From positions 2,846,401-2,910,400 of the forward strand of contig MU004231.1 in the NCBI GenBank assembly GCA_010405405.1: 64,000 nucleotides of DNA, given 5' to 3'. Shown here piece after piece: positions 48,413 through 58,214 of the stretch. The position numbers were made by a program, and so were the translations under genes. The notes beneath the pieces are model-generated. The model had not been told where the DNA came from. It did no database searches and was given only the letters and a program-made list of their open reading frames with translations. Numbering within the stretch: position 1 is the stretch's first letter; each line of letters starts with the position of its first letter. This DNA is from Microthyrium microscopicum (lineage: Eukaryota > Ascomycota > Dothideomycetes > Microthyriales > Microthyriaceae).

Positions 48413-49649
48413 TTAGCTCGTAATAGCTTCACCAGTTTCACTGACCAAATGATGATCAATCTTCTGTGGTCCCTCGCCAACGCCGGTCAGAATTACCCTG
48501 CTAATACCCTCTTTGAGCGTACTAGCGATAGACTCATCCAAGGGAGTAGCAGACGAAGCTTGGATAGCCTGTCCACGCCTGACTTGCCAACCGTCAATAT
48601 GGGACAGAAAGCTCTTGAAGAGACCAGCCACCAGTCCCTCATTCTCAGCTAGGTAGTAGATGACTGCATTTGGGCCAGCATCGAACGTATATGCCGCCAC
48701 GTCCTTCCCAGCCGCTCTGTTGATCGCCTCCACTGCGCGCACTGCTGCCCTCGACGTATCATTCATGTAAAACGTGGGCGGATATGTGTCCAAACAGGTC
48801 GCGTGGAATCCATTACTATCCTGCATCGTAATGCGCGCAAAATCTTCAAAGTTTTTGGAAGCAATTGCCTTCTTCATCTCTTCCATGCGCTGTGGCACAA
48901 TCGTGTTCGCGCGCAATGGAAATAATGTGGAGGTTTTGACTGTCAACTGCATGCCTTCCGTGCTGCCAACGTCCTTCTTCAATGCGCTCGCGACAAGGAT
49001 TACGGCGCGCATTTCCGGCCAATGCGACGCGGGTGCGACTTCTACGGCCAAACTATCTGATCCATCGGCCTTTTCGCCAGCTTGCCATGCCACATAACCG
49101 CCGAAAAGGGAGCGGCAGGCAGAACCAGATCCTTGGCGCGCGATTATGCTCAAATCAGATGGGTTGGCGGGTAGCTCGTAGAGGTTGGCGATTGCGCGGA
49201 TTAGAGCGGCGAAACCGGCGGCACTGGAGGCTAGGCCCGCGGCGGTGGGGAAGTTGTTGACAGAAACAATTCTTAGGGGGAAAGTGGAGAGTTTGGGGAG
49301 GTTGGAATTGGCTTCTTCGAGAGCGGCGCGTTGCGAGCGCAGAGCTTTAAGGCAGGCTTGTGTTCGGGGAGTCTCGAGAGTTTGAGGCGCGGAGTTCAGG
49401 AGAAGGGAGTCAGCGGTGGTGTATGAGGCGGAGCATGATGCAGTTGTGGTGGTGCAGAGATCAGCTTGCGATAGAGTTACGGAGAGGGAGGAGTTGGTAG
49501 GTAGATTGAGCTTTGCGTCGCGTTTTCCCCAATATCTGTGGTTGTTAAGAGCTGATCGAGAGAAATCCAATTATGTGGAACACTGACTTGATGACTGCGA
49601 TATTGACAGGCGCAGTTGTGCTGGCCCGGTAGATGGTTTGATCTGCCAT
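48413..49649 (-). CDS. MVD1: Diphosphomevalonate decarboxylase
   Basis: Two exons, 49649-49588 and 49535-48413, with a 52-base intron, giving 394 residues, the normal length. Exon 1 codes MADQTIYRASTTAPVNIAVIK and exon 2 continues YWGKRDAKLNLPTNSSLSVTL, the substrate-binding start of the GHMP-kinase fold. The phosphate-binding loop is FPTAAGLASSAAGFAAL, followed by RQGSGSACRSLFGGYVAW (catalytic and structural Ser/Arg) and TFDAGPNAV with the catalytic Asp near the C-terminal end. The enzyme turns mevalonate diphosphate into isopentenyl diphosphate with ATP, feeding sterol and isoprenoid synthesis. It is divergent from the heme lyase gene. Nothing is unusual apart from the short first exon. Confidence 0.95.
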
Positions 49650-50133
49650 GACTAGATCGATTTGTAAACAGTTTGAGAGTGCAATTGGGTGGAAGTTGAG
49701 TTAGGGAAGGCAAGAATCGCAAACCGCAAGAATCGAGTCGGTGAGAAGAAGGTTGGGTTCTAGATCTTGATGTGGAAGGCTGGACAAGGATTAAGAATAG
49801 CTGTTTTTGCACTAACCAGCGCATTCGGCAGACAGTCCAGGTGAGTCAAAACACTTTTTTATTCTACATGCTGCATTCGAATCAGAATGATTACCAGGAA
49901 TATGAAACTGATCATGCTGTGAGCCTGTGATCATACATAAAGCAACTCGTGGGTACCTGTATCTTACTATCTCGAAATCGCTTCCCAATGCGGCGGGTAG
50001 CGACGGATCGGCCCGTCATTGTTCTCGGAATCTCGGTATCCCGACTAAACCTAAACATATCATCTCGTGCTTGAAATTCTTCGGACCAGTTGTCGAGCGC
50101 AAGACAGCTAAATACCCCCAAACATATAACACA
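49650..50133. other. Divergent promoter region, MVD1 and heme lyase genes
   Basis: About 480 bases. The heme lyase frame is open backwards through part of it to an ATG at 49927, so some may be coding or leader. Confidence 0.45.
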
Positions 50134-50901
50134 ATGGTGCAAAGTCAGGAAGCAGAAGCAGACGCATGTCCGGTCGATCACAAAACCCGTGCCGCCTGGC
50201 TAGAAAAAGCCAAAAGCGCGCCTCATCCTCTACCACCCGCTCCCAATTCGCTACCATCGGCTTCTGAAGGCCAAAATTGCGACTCGAGTACAATGGACCA
50301 GACTACAAAATCACCTACACTTACGAACCTACCTGGCGCTTCAAAGCTAGCAAAGGATCGCGAGATCTCAACAATACCGCGCGCCCTCCCACAAGCTGGC
50401 GTTTCCCCTTCACAACCTGCCGCGAATAGTCAAGGAGAGACTGGAACATCAAAGTCTGGCCATTGGATATACCCTTCAGAGCGCATGTTCTTTGATGCTC
50501 TGAAACGGAAAAACTACGACGCCAACGCGCAAGATATGCGATCGATAGTACCGATACATAATGCTGTGAATGAGAAGGCATGGCAGGAAATACTGGCTTG
50601 GGAGAAAGGGCGAGGCGGAGATTCGTGTGGAGGGCCACGTTTGGAGTCATTTAGCGGATTGAGTACTCAGCTTACGCCGCGAGCGAGGTTCAATACTCTT
50701 ATGGGATATCATGCGCCATTCGATAGACACGATTGGGTCGTGGATCGATGTGGGACGAAGGTGGAATATGTGATTGACTTTTATAGTGGCAAAGATGATG
50801 GCAAGTCTGGAAAGCCGTTGAACTTTTATTTGGATGTTCGGCCGAAATTGAATACTGTGGAAGGCTGGAAGACGAGGTTTGGAGGGATGTTTGGGCTGTG
50901 A
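50134..50901 (+). CDS. CYC3: Holocytochrome c synthase (cytochrome c heme lyase)
   Basis: 255 residues without introns from the ATG at 50134 (MVQSQEAEADACPVDHKTRAAW). Cys-Pro-Val near the start is the heme-binding CP motif of the family. A low-complexity middle leads to the conserved core: HWIYPSERMFFDALKRKNYDA, IVPIHNAVNEKAWQEILAWE, and NTLMGYHAPFDRHDWVVDRCGTKVEYVIDFYSG (heme-ligating His and the DRHDW signature), ending FYLDVRPKLNTVEGWKTRF. It attaches heme to apocytochrome c in the mitochondrial intermembrane space. Whether it serves c (CYC3) or c1 (CYT2) is not certain from sequence alone, so the symbol is tentative. An in-frame 69-codon upstream extension with few acidic residues is open from 49927. 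Confidence 0.92.
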   Translation: MVQSQEAEADACPVDHKTRAAWLEKAKSAPHPLPPAPNSLPSASEGQNCDSSTMDQTTKSPTLTNLPGASKLAKDREISTIPRALPQAGVSPSQPAANSQGETGTSKSGHWIYPSERMFFDALKRKNYDANAQDMRSIVPIHNAVNEKAWQEILAWEKGRGGDSCGGPRLESFSGLSTQLTPRARFNTLMGYHAPFDRHDWVVDRCGTKVEYVIDFYSGKDDGKSGKPLNFYLDVRPKLNTVEGWKTRFGGMFGL

Positions 50902-51147
50902 TAGATCCATCGAGGTCGCATTGTAACACCATCTCCCCTTGTATAATACACTCATAGAATTAGACGGATTAGTCCTCACGACCTCACCATCTCTACAGCA
51001 CACTCAAGCAGCTAAGTCGAATACGCACTGGTTAGTGAATTCATGCTTCTAGGAGCGAGCTATAAACAAATTGCTCAGACAACGCAAACCAACGCCATTC
51101 CAAGCCTGGTATCCAACGCCGCCATACAACAAACGCACAAGACACAC

Positions 51148-53522
51148 TCAAGGGCTCTCTAGACCAACATTTTCAGCCTCCCACTTCTTCGCCTTGAGGA
51201 CTCGCTGCTTCTTGATCATCTTCGTCGGCGTCTTGAGCATATTCTCCCGCTCAAGCATCTCAATACGCGCCAACAACCTCCGGTTCTCCTCCTCAGCCTC
51301 CTTCAACTTGGTCTCTGCGCTATTGTCATTTGTGACAGTGACTTTCGCATCTTCATCCTCGTACACTTCCACCTCACGCGTCATGATATCAATCTTTGCG
51401 TCCAGTCGCTCATCATTATAATCAGCTTCCGCATCCAACGCCGCCTTCCACCGTCTTCGCTCAGTCTCGATCTGATTCTGCATCTCCTCATAGCACTCAT
51501 CGCGGATTTCTTGCTCGAGGGCTGCCATGCGCTCTTCACTCGCGGCCCAGCATGTCTCGGCATCTTCGCGGCGGGCGCGTTGATCGTCGAGTTGTAGAGT
51601 CAAGATGTCTAGCTCGTCATTGAGGCGGGCGATTTCAGCATCTTTGAGTTCCATTTCTTCTAGATATGCGGCAGAGGGCGTATCTCTCCCGCTTGGACCA
51701 TCTCGTGTACCTGGCCGTGTCGTATTACCGTGGCCGCCGGATAGGATTTGGCTGGTTATGGATGGGATGCGAGGGATGGTCACTTCGCGAGCTAGGGCGG
51801 AGTACCGGAGCATTTGTGATGTGGCGTTGAAGTCGCCAGTAGCATCGCCGGCGACAACCATGATAGCTTTTTGAGGATGTCGGTGCTGGTAGTAGTAGTG
51901 ATTGTGGTGATGGTGTTGTTGGGCGACTATGTGTGCTGAAGGGAAGGAGTTGGAGAATAGAACTTCGGTGAGCTTGCATTGGCGGTATGGAACAATGTTG
52001 GCTTTTTGGCCCTCGGATGTGCCGCTTTGCATCATTTGCATGCATTGCCCGAGATACATCAGGCTTTCGTTGATTTTGCCAGCTTCGACGAGTGTGGCGC
52101 CGGCGGTGTTGGCTTGTCGGGCTCGTTCAGAGCCTGTGATTGTTAGCATAAATCGTTTCCAAGAGATGCATGAGATACATACCAGCTAGATCAACAATGG
52201 TCAATGTTTGACCTTCCCATCGGCCCTTTTCAATCCGATTGCGTTTCTTCACTTCGACACAGAAGAAACCATGACTTCTCGAACTCACAGCATTGCTTCC
52301 AGTGCCCGCCACCTTGCGCTCCACCAACCCCGTCTCCAAAATCTGCAGTGCTTCATCGAGCGAGGAGCATACTATCTTCCTCAAGCCCGCCACCACCTTC
52401 CGAGCCGAACTCTTCTCAGTCGACTTGAACGGCACGCTCGGACGTTTCGGAAATCCACGTTTTGCCTGACTTACACTAGAAACCAGCAAATCGTAAATCT
52501 TATCGTTGTAAACCTCATACATCGACACGACAATCACGTACTCCGCCGCCGGGTCAACCGGTACCTGAAAGCCATCGACATTCGGGCTCTGCGCCATCAT
52601 CGAGGGCCGCGGAAGTTTCTGCTTCGAAGGCATATGTACGCTGAGATACGACGCATCCTTTGTTGGGTTAAACACAGCTTTTGTCAAGAATGCCAATGTT
52701 GGCTTTAGAAGAGAGAATTTTGGCGACTTGGAAGGAGACATTTTTGTGTGAAACACTTTTGATGCAGACATCTTTGAGGGGAGAACTTCTTTGGCATCCT
52801 CTGGCAGGTCTGTGAAATACTTCGGTGACTTGCCAGAGGTAGACAGAGGGCTCTTGGCTGAGGAAGAAATTGGAGTGCCTACGGGCATGGGTGTTTGGGC
52901 GCGCGAGCAGCTGCCTCGTGTTGATTGTCCATCGCCGTACATGGAGTCGAGGAAAAGGGCGGCAGTCTGCATATGTGCGTCGGAGACGTCTGAGACAGCG
53001 ATGGAGGAGAGGACGGAGTTTATGCATGTGGGGTGGACGAGGTTGTGGGATATGCTTTGGAAGAGGACGTCGAGTGCTAGTTGGGTGAGACCGCGTTGTG
53101 ATTTCGTTCCGAGGATCGTGTGGCTCTATACGAAGTGGTTAGACAGATCCTTGGTGAGATATTTGACGGTTTTGATCCTCTTATATTACCTTGCCAGATC
53201 CTGTTACACCAAGTGTGGCCAGTAGGCCATCTCGAGGTCTACCTTCTGCTCCTAAAACGCCTTCAAGCAAGGAAAGGATGCCGGTGCCTTGGAATAAATC
53301 AAGTTGTGATGCGTCTTCTTCGAATACTCGAGTAAACGCGAACTTCTCGACTGCTCGTTTGCGGTGATCGTTGACAGGCGGCTTTATGGTGATGTATCGC
53401 GGCCATTCGTTCGGCTCAGGAGGTTCCACGTCAAGGAAACGATCAGGATTCCCATTAAGCGATGGGCGCAGGCGTAAATACACATCGAACAAGTTCGGCG
53501 AGGATCGTGTTGAGCTATCCAT
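51148..53522 (-). CDS. Kinesin motor protein, probably kinesin-6-like
   Basis: Three exons, 53522-53190, 53125-52183 and 52133-51148, giving 753 residues. The motor domain starts at the N-terminus (LFDVYLRLRPSLNG). The P-loop GVTGSGKSHTILG is split by the first intron. Switch I is NAVSSRSH, switch II DLAGSE is split by the second intron, and YRQCKLTEVLF is the alpha-4/5 region. Between P-loop and switch I lies a Ser/Lys/Pro-rich insertion of about 150 residues (GTPISSSAKSPLSTSGKSP and similar), like the long loop 6 of kinesin-6 (MKLP/Klp9) proteins. A His/Tyr-rich run (HHHHNHYYYQHRH) interrupts the motor C-terminal part. A coiled coil (about 560-720) with Glu/Arg-rich heptads completes it. 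Kinesin-6 proteins act at the spindle midzone; the assignment rests on the insertion and is tentative. Confidence 0.88.
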
Positions 53523-54288
53523 GATTTCTTAATTTGGGAGGAATAGCTGACGATATGGTTGTGGATAATTGGTGTGAGAGCTGTCAGGTTGAATGTTGAA
53601 TCTTTGGCAAGGGTTGAAAGTCGCACTTTCGGTAAACACTCCCGGTTGCCATCGCAACGTGCCACCACACATTTTGGGCTTCGTCATAACTTATCACCTC
53701 AACTCATCAAGAAACAGATACAATCAGGAACATTATCGTCAGGTCGCTGACAGTATAATTAGCCTCTTATCAAGCCGTGATAAGATTCAAACATCAACCT
53801 AATAACATGCGTAGATCGATCAAGTAGTCAAACGAGACGACAACAACCTCGAGTATCAGCCTCCAGGGCAGTCATTACTTGAGTCGACTTGATACTTTCC
53901 CACCACGAAGTGAATTCTACTCGCTTGTTCTAGTTCAGCGGCATAACTTTCTGGAATGTGGAGAGTCAGTCTGTGCCCCAGCTGCCCCAGTTGTGGGACA
54001 TTGCTTCAAATATATTGTCGGCAAACTATCAAACCTCAAATCGGCACTCCGAAATAAACCTAATCTTTCCGAAAGCACTTTTCCATTTCCCATCGGATAC
54101 TGTAAACAGGTCAAGTTGCGATGTAAGGGTACTTGGTCGGCAACCATATCTGCCGCATGGCTGACTACCAGGAGGGTGGGCGGTTCTTTTATATTCTTGG
54201 TCCTCCTTCTTATATGCCATTATAACGATTTTGTGTGCTCGGGTTTCTTTTCATCTTCTAGTCTCTCATTCAAGTATCTTTTGCAATC
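53523..54288. other. Divergent promoter region, kinesin and cutinase genes
   Basis: About 770 bases. A longer frame on the + strand (53879-54427) runs into cutinase exon 1 in another phase and is not supported. No repeats were seen. Confidence 0.5.
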
Positions 54289-55265
54289 ATGCGGTCCACA
54301 CTCATTTTGGGGCTTGCTTCGCTCGCTTTGGCTCAGAAAGGAAAGGTTGATCCAGGTGGAACTCCAGGAAACCGAGGACCGAACACTGGTATATTTCATG
54401 AAGTTATATGATAGATCGATATACTGATATGTCCGCTCAGAAAATGATCTTTCTACCGGCGGATGCCGTGATGTTTACTTTATTATGGCTCGCGCATCCA
54501 CCGAGGCTGGAAATATGGTATTGATATCGTAACGAAATCGACAAACGAGAGGCTGACCAAATCAGGGGGGTTCGATGGGTCCCATCCTCTGCAAAGGCTT
54601 GAGAGCAGCCTATGGACAGAAAGTTGGCTGCCAGGGTGTCGGTAAAGCTACCCATCTTTCAGAAACATAGTTTGCTTAAACTGACTGTCTACAGGCGCAC
54701 CCTATACAGCAGCACTGGCAGATAATGCAAAGGCGAAAGGCACAACTGAAGAAGCCATCACGGAAGCGACGAAGATGTTCACTACAGCCCATAGCAAATG
54801 TCCAAAGGCTCTCATCGCATTCTGTGGCTACAGGCAAGTAAATCACATCATGTTAGGCCAATAGCTGACCCGTTTATAGCCAAGGAGCGGCTGTTATGCA
54901 TAACACAGTTCAGGTAACTTTCTCGTCTTCCGATTATATTCGAAACTTATTGACATATCTTATAGGCTCTCCCAGAGGATGTTAAGAAGCAGGTAGTCGG
55001 CGGAGTCACATTCGGCGACACCAGAGCCAAGCAAGATGGATTCCAGATCAAGAACTACCCCAAGGATAATATCATGATCTTCTGCGCCAAAGAGAACAAT
55101 CCTCCAGACAGCGCATGCGAAGGCAAAGGACCAAACTCTGCACATTTCCTGTACACGACCAATGGAGAGGGACCAATAGCACTTGACTTTCTTAAGAAGA
55201 AGATTGATGGCGCTCTCGGAGGACGTCAAATGGTTAAGAAGCGAGGACCAAGCGTGCTCGGGTAA
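54289..55265 (+). CDS. Cutinase (carbohydrate esterase family 5)
   Basis: Six exons: 54289-54388, 54441-54517, 54566-54641, 54695-54833, 54880-54913 and 54966-55265, giving 241 residues. The signal peptide MRSTLILGLASLALA is followed by a short Gly/Pro-rich prosegment. The core has GGCRDVYFIMARASTEAGNM (first Cys and oxyanion region), CKGLRAAYGQKVGCQGVG, SKCPKALIAFCGYSQGAAVM (nucleophile Ser in G-Y-S-Q-G), FGDTRAKQ, and a final PPDSACEG (Asp) and SAHFLYTTNG (His) completing the Ser-Asp-His triad. It cleaves cutin or related polyesters outside the cell. The fourth intron begins with GC (AG|GCAAGT..TATAG) and cuts the nucleophile elbow; a GT donor four bases on would destroy the motif. A basic tail (KKRGPS) is unusual. 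The substrate is not proved. Confidence 0.92.
54834..54879 (+). other. GC-AG intron inside the cutinase nucleophile elbow
   Basis: A 46-base intron with donor GCAAGT, branch-like CTGAC and acceptor TATAG. Splicing here yields TAC-AGC-CAA-GGA (Y-S-Q-G). The competing GTAAAT donor at 54838 would give Y-R-Q-P-R and lose the catalytic Ser. Confidence 0.8.
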
Positions 55266-55600
55266 TCCACATGAGCTTAAGTTTCATGGATATGTATCAT
55301 CAAACAGAATATATCTTGGTCGTAAACGAGTTCGAATTGTTGCAAATCGCAAAGATCATAACTTGTGCGCATGCGACTACCAGAAAGCCACTTCCTATCT
55401 CATGCAAACTACCAGACTTCGCAATGGAGGAAAAGATTCCTTCATCTATAACTTGGCATGATTTCCCCCGAGAATGCCAAAGCTACCACAAAAGCAGAAA
55501 CCAAACCAAAGAACCATAAAACCTCCCACAATCAACCCACCGCCCCTATCCCATATAATTCAACCAAACTTCCCTCCCACCCAAATCACGCCATTCCCCT
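55266..55600. other. Gap between two convergent genes
   Basis: About 335 bases between the cutinase stop and the stop of the small secreted protein read from the other strand. The right half is C/A-rich. No gene is seen. Confidence 0.45.
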
Positions 55601-56068
55601 CTACCAACCCCACGTCCTCAAATGCTCCAAATGATCCATATAACTCAACGGAGGATACGCATTCTGCTGATCCGCCTGATACGTCGCATTAGCCATATCC
55701 CGGCCCTGAGCCACACAGCACTCCCTAAACGCCTTGTGGCTATCCAATATATACACCGCCCGATCGACTACTCCACACCCTTCATAGTCGCCAGTAAATT
55801 TTAGGCCGGGGAGACGGATGGCGTCGCAGCAGTAGGCGGTCATGGGCGGGTCGCGCCAGAGGGTGGGCCCGCGGCTGGAGTTGTGGACGGGTTTGGTGCA
55901 GTGCATGCGCACGGGGTAGGTGCCGTTGATGAGGCCTTGGTTGGGGACTTTGGGGGGGATGGCGACGATGTCTGTGTAGCCCGGGAATGTGGAGTGGTTG
56001 GGCTGGGGGAGGGGAGTGCTGGTTATGAGAGGAGTGAGGGACGGGAGGGCGAGGAGGGAGAGTTTCAT
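55601..56068 (-). CDS. Small secreted cysteine-containing protein, candidate effector
   Basis: 155 residues in one frame. The N-terminus MKLSLLALPSLTPLITSTPL looks like a signal peptide. The mature part has six cysteines (RMHC, AYCC, EGCG, RECC), an even number with two CC pairs, and N-glycosylation sites NHS, NGT, NSS and NAT. I recognise no domain. It is convergent with the cutinase gene, so the two secreted-protein genes sit 335 bases apart. The reading frame has a G+C-rich third position like neighbouring genes. The start codon follows four bases after a (GGT)n/(ACC)n microsatellite in the leader. Size, secretion and cysteine content fit an effector, but that is inference; a housekeeping secreted role is equally open. 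Confidence 0.7.
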   Translation of the reverse strand: MKLSLLALPSLTPLITSTPLPQPNHSTFPGYTDIVAIPPKVPNQGLINGTYPVRMHCTKPVHNSSRGPTLWRDPPMTAYCCDAIRLPGLKFTGDYEGCGVVDRAVYILDSHKAFRECCVAQGRDMANATYQADQQNAYPPLSYMDHLEHLRTWGW

Positions 56069-56071
56069 GGT

Positions 56072-56097
56072 TGGTGGTGGTGGTGGTGGTGGTGGTG
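56072..56097. repeat. (GGT)n trinucleotide microsatellite in a leader
   Basis: About eight GGT units on the + strand (ACC on the coding strand), ending four bases before the ATG of the small secreted protein. Confidence 0.9.
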
Positions 56098-56192
56098 ATT
56101 GTGATGGTCGACTGGAGGATCTGCCGGCTTGATTTGTTGGAGGGTGGTGAGTTGTTCTTTGTCTTGTAGTAGATGTGTGCGTTTCAATATGA

Positions 56193-56222
56193 ATATATAT
56201 GAATATATATATATATATATAT
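56193..56222. repeat. (TA)n dinucleotide microsatellite
   Basis: About ten uninterrupted AT/TA units at 56203-56222, preceded by an interrupted GAATATATAT unit. It lies in the likely promoter of the small secreted protein, about 130 bases upstream of its start. Confidence 0.85.
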
Positions 56223-56620
56223 GGAAGACTGAAATCGTTTGGTAAGAAAGAATCATGGAACTATTGATACTAGCGGGTATAGAGTAAGGCTTGACTTTTC
56301 TGGTACCCAGTACCATTGTTGATTACTCGATCGACCTGCAAAAGAAAACGATATATCATCTGTCAAGGAGATATCATTGCTTCATATATAAGTTGCAGTG
56401 GACAAAAAAGTAAAGAATCTCAGCTGCGTAGCCTCATATCTAATGGCGCTTGAGTGAATAATACTATTAATACAACACGCATCTATAGTCCGAGAATCCA
56501 GTCAGCGGAGGAGAATGACTTTAAAAGCTCAAAAACGCCAAGTCATCGTCTAATGGATGATCGTTGCCAGCAATAATGCAAATAAAAACGTAAAGGTCAT
56601 AAGGTTGGCGATAGATGGTT
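56223..56620. other. Intergenic, AT-rich spacer
   Basis: About 400 bases between the TA microsatellite and the stop of the basic unknown protein. No gene is seen. Confidence 0.45.
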
Positions 56621-57197
56621 TCATGTAGTCGCATCGGGGGCAACTCCTTCAGCTTTTCGCATAGCGAGGTCGAGTTCCGATTGACTGAAAGGCGGCTTCG
56701 TAGTATCAGGTAAGACAACTGGCTCCATCACAGATTGTATTGGTTCCAATTCCGTTGTTCCATGTCCATCAGTCTTTGGGCCGTGCTGATGTAAACCGCT
56801 GGCTACAACACTCAAGTAAGTTTACTGCTCCCAATCATACGTTCAGTGAAATGCAGAACCTACCTCGTCGTCCCTTATCTATCGACGTGCTATATCGTGG
56901 ACCAAACGGCCCAGCCTCACTGCCCTGGCGACTAGGCATCCTCGAGCCCATGGGCGAATACTGGCTCGTCAGACTTTTTCTGCGCCATGCAGTCGCCCAT
57001 GAAAAGCTATCTAGCTTTTCCTTGTGCTCGGGCTGGACGGGTCGCCTGTATTTGTAAGGAATGCGTTCGCCAGGCTGGTAGTAGATCGGCGAGGACCTAT
57101 CTGAGGGGTTCGACGAGGAATTTGAGGTTTGTCGTGATGACGAGGAGTTTGAGCTCTTGCGTCGAAAGGTTTTCTTGATGCGCTCACGAAATGCCAT
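56621..57197 (-). CDS. Basic low-complexity fungal protein of unknown function
   Basis: Two exons, 57197-56864 and 56802-56621, joined over a 61-base intron (GTAGGT..TGTAG) in phase, giving 171 residues. The start MAFRERIKKTFRRKSS is strongly basic, followed by a Ser/Asn-rich run with YYQPGERIPYKYRRP, WATAWRRKSLTSQYSP and a small acidic C-terminus (PPFSQSELDLAMRKAEG). The basic start followed by Ser-rich sequence resembles a family of fungal proteins I know only as hypothetical. The splice joint keeps the frame and no cleaner alternative was found. There is no signal peptide or membrane segment. It is likely intrinsically disordered, possibly membrane-surface binding through the basic helix (inference). 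Confidence 0.72.
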
Positions 57198-57904
57198 GAC
57201 GTCGAGTATGTAACAGGTAAGTTGAGCAGGAAGCTTAGGGTGTCGGAGTGGCCGGGGTCTGGCAACAGTAGTGAGGATGGATTACAGCATACACCCAGCG
57301 AGCTTAGGATGCCTAGAATAAAGGGGCAATTGAGGAGATATATAAAATCTGGGGAAGTAGCGTCAGGGAGGATTGGAGGAAAAGGCAAGTCTGGATGGCT
57401 AAGACTGGCGGCAAGTTGGGGAAAGTGTACTAGATATACTTTGGTCGACTACTTTTAGTGTACTTTACGGGCGAGGCCTCCACCATGATACCATGAGATG
57501 GATGCAAGTTCGGAAGTGGCGCCGAACCTAGGGTGGGATTCTGGTGGACATGCTGCGCACTTGGGATCAGTTGGTTGAAGTTGGGGTGAGCTTATTTTTG
57601 ATGAGTTGCATCAGGAAAGAGGCAAAGTACGGGATCCAACCCCCATCAAGTCAGCCGGTTCCAGTTTCGGAGAGTTTTAACTGGATCTGAAGGATGGTTC
57701 TTCTTTGAGTGTTGGGAGTGACAAAATGCGCCCGCCCATTATTCTCAAGGTGCAACTGCATGCCATACGAAAGGCCCTACAGCCCCTGCAGCAGATCAGC
57801 GTCAGAGCATTGGATGGTTCGGAAGCGGTAACAGGCTTGCTAGAGAGCGCGAGAAGGGAACGGATGGAGAAGGTTAGGTTTAAACATTGAACACCAAGCC
57901 TATT
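57198..57904. other. Intergenic left of the MITE
   Basis: About 700 bases. Frames up to 78 codons lack support. The right half shows normal composition up to the inverted-repeat element. Confidence 0.45.
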
Positions 57905-58214
57905 GGGGACCGTTAGCAGCTCAGATTCTGCTCATATCTTTTGCTCGTTTTCTAACCAAAAGTAGACTGATTAGGCCTTTTGGGCTCTAGCCGATAACCT
58001 TATTGTTTCCACAAAATATTTAGGCTAAGTAGCTTCAAGCAGCTTAACCAATGATAAGCTACAAATAATGCCGCTATACCTTTTTGAGGAGGTCAGATCG
58101 AGGTCACGGCGCCAGACCTCAGCTCTAGCGCCGTGAGCTCGTTCTGACCTTCTAGCCTTTTTAGGTGAAGATCGCTAAACAATAAGAGCAGAATCTGAGC
58201 TGCTAACGGTCCCC
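57905..58214. mobile_element. 310-base MITE-like element with 29-base perfect terminal inverted repeats
   Basis: The left end GGGGACCGTTAGCAGCTCAG and the right end are exact reverse complements for 29 bases (57905-57933 and 58186-58214), and the match continues imperfectly inward. ATT flanks both ends, fitting a 3-base target duplication, though a TA duplication with two more element bases is also possible. Inside are more inverted repeats (AGGTCAGA..TCTGACCT and CACGGCGC..GCGCCGTG), so a single strand could fold over nearly the whole length. No coding capacity. It is a non-autonomous DNA transposon, superfamily undecided (PIF/Harbinger-like or Tc1/mariner-like). Confidence 0.88.

Noticed and set aside
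53879-54427. 182-codon frame running over cutinase exon 1
   Set aside because: Shadow in another phase; exon 1 of the cutinase has a clean signal peptide and donor.
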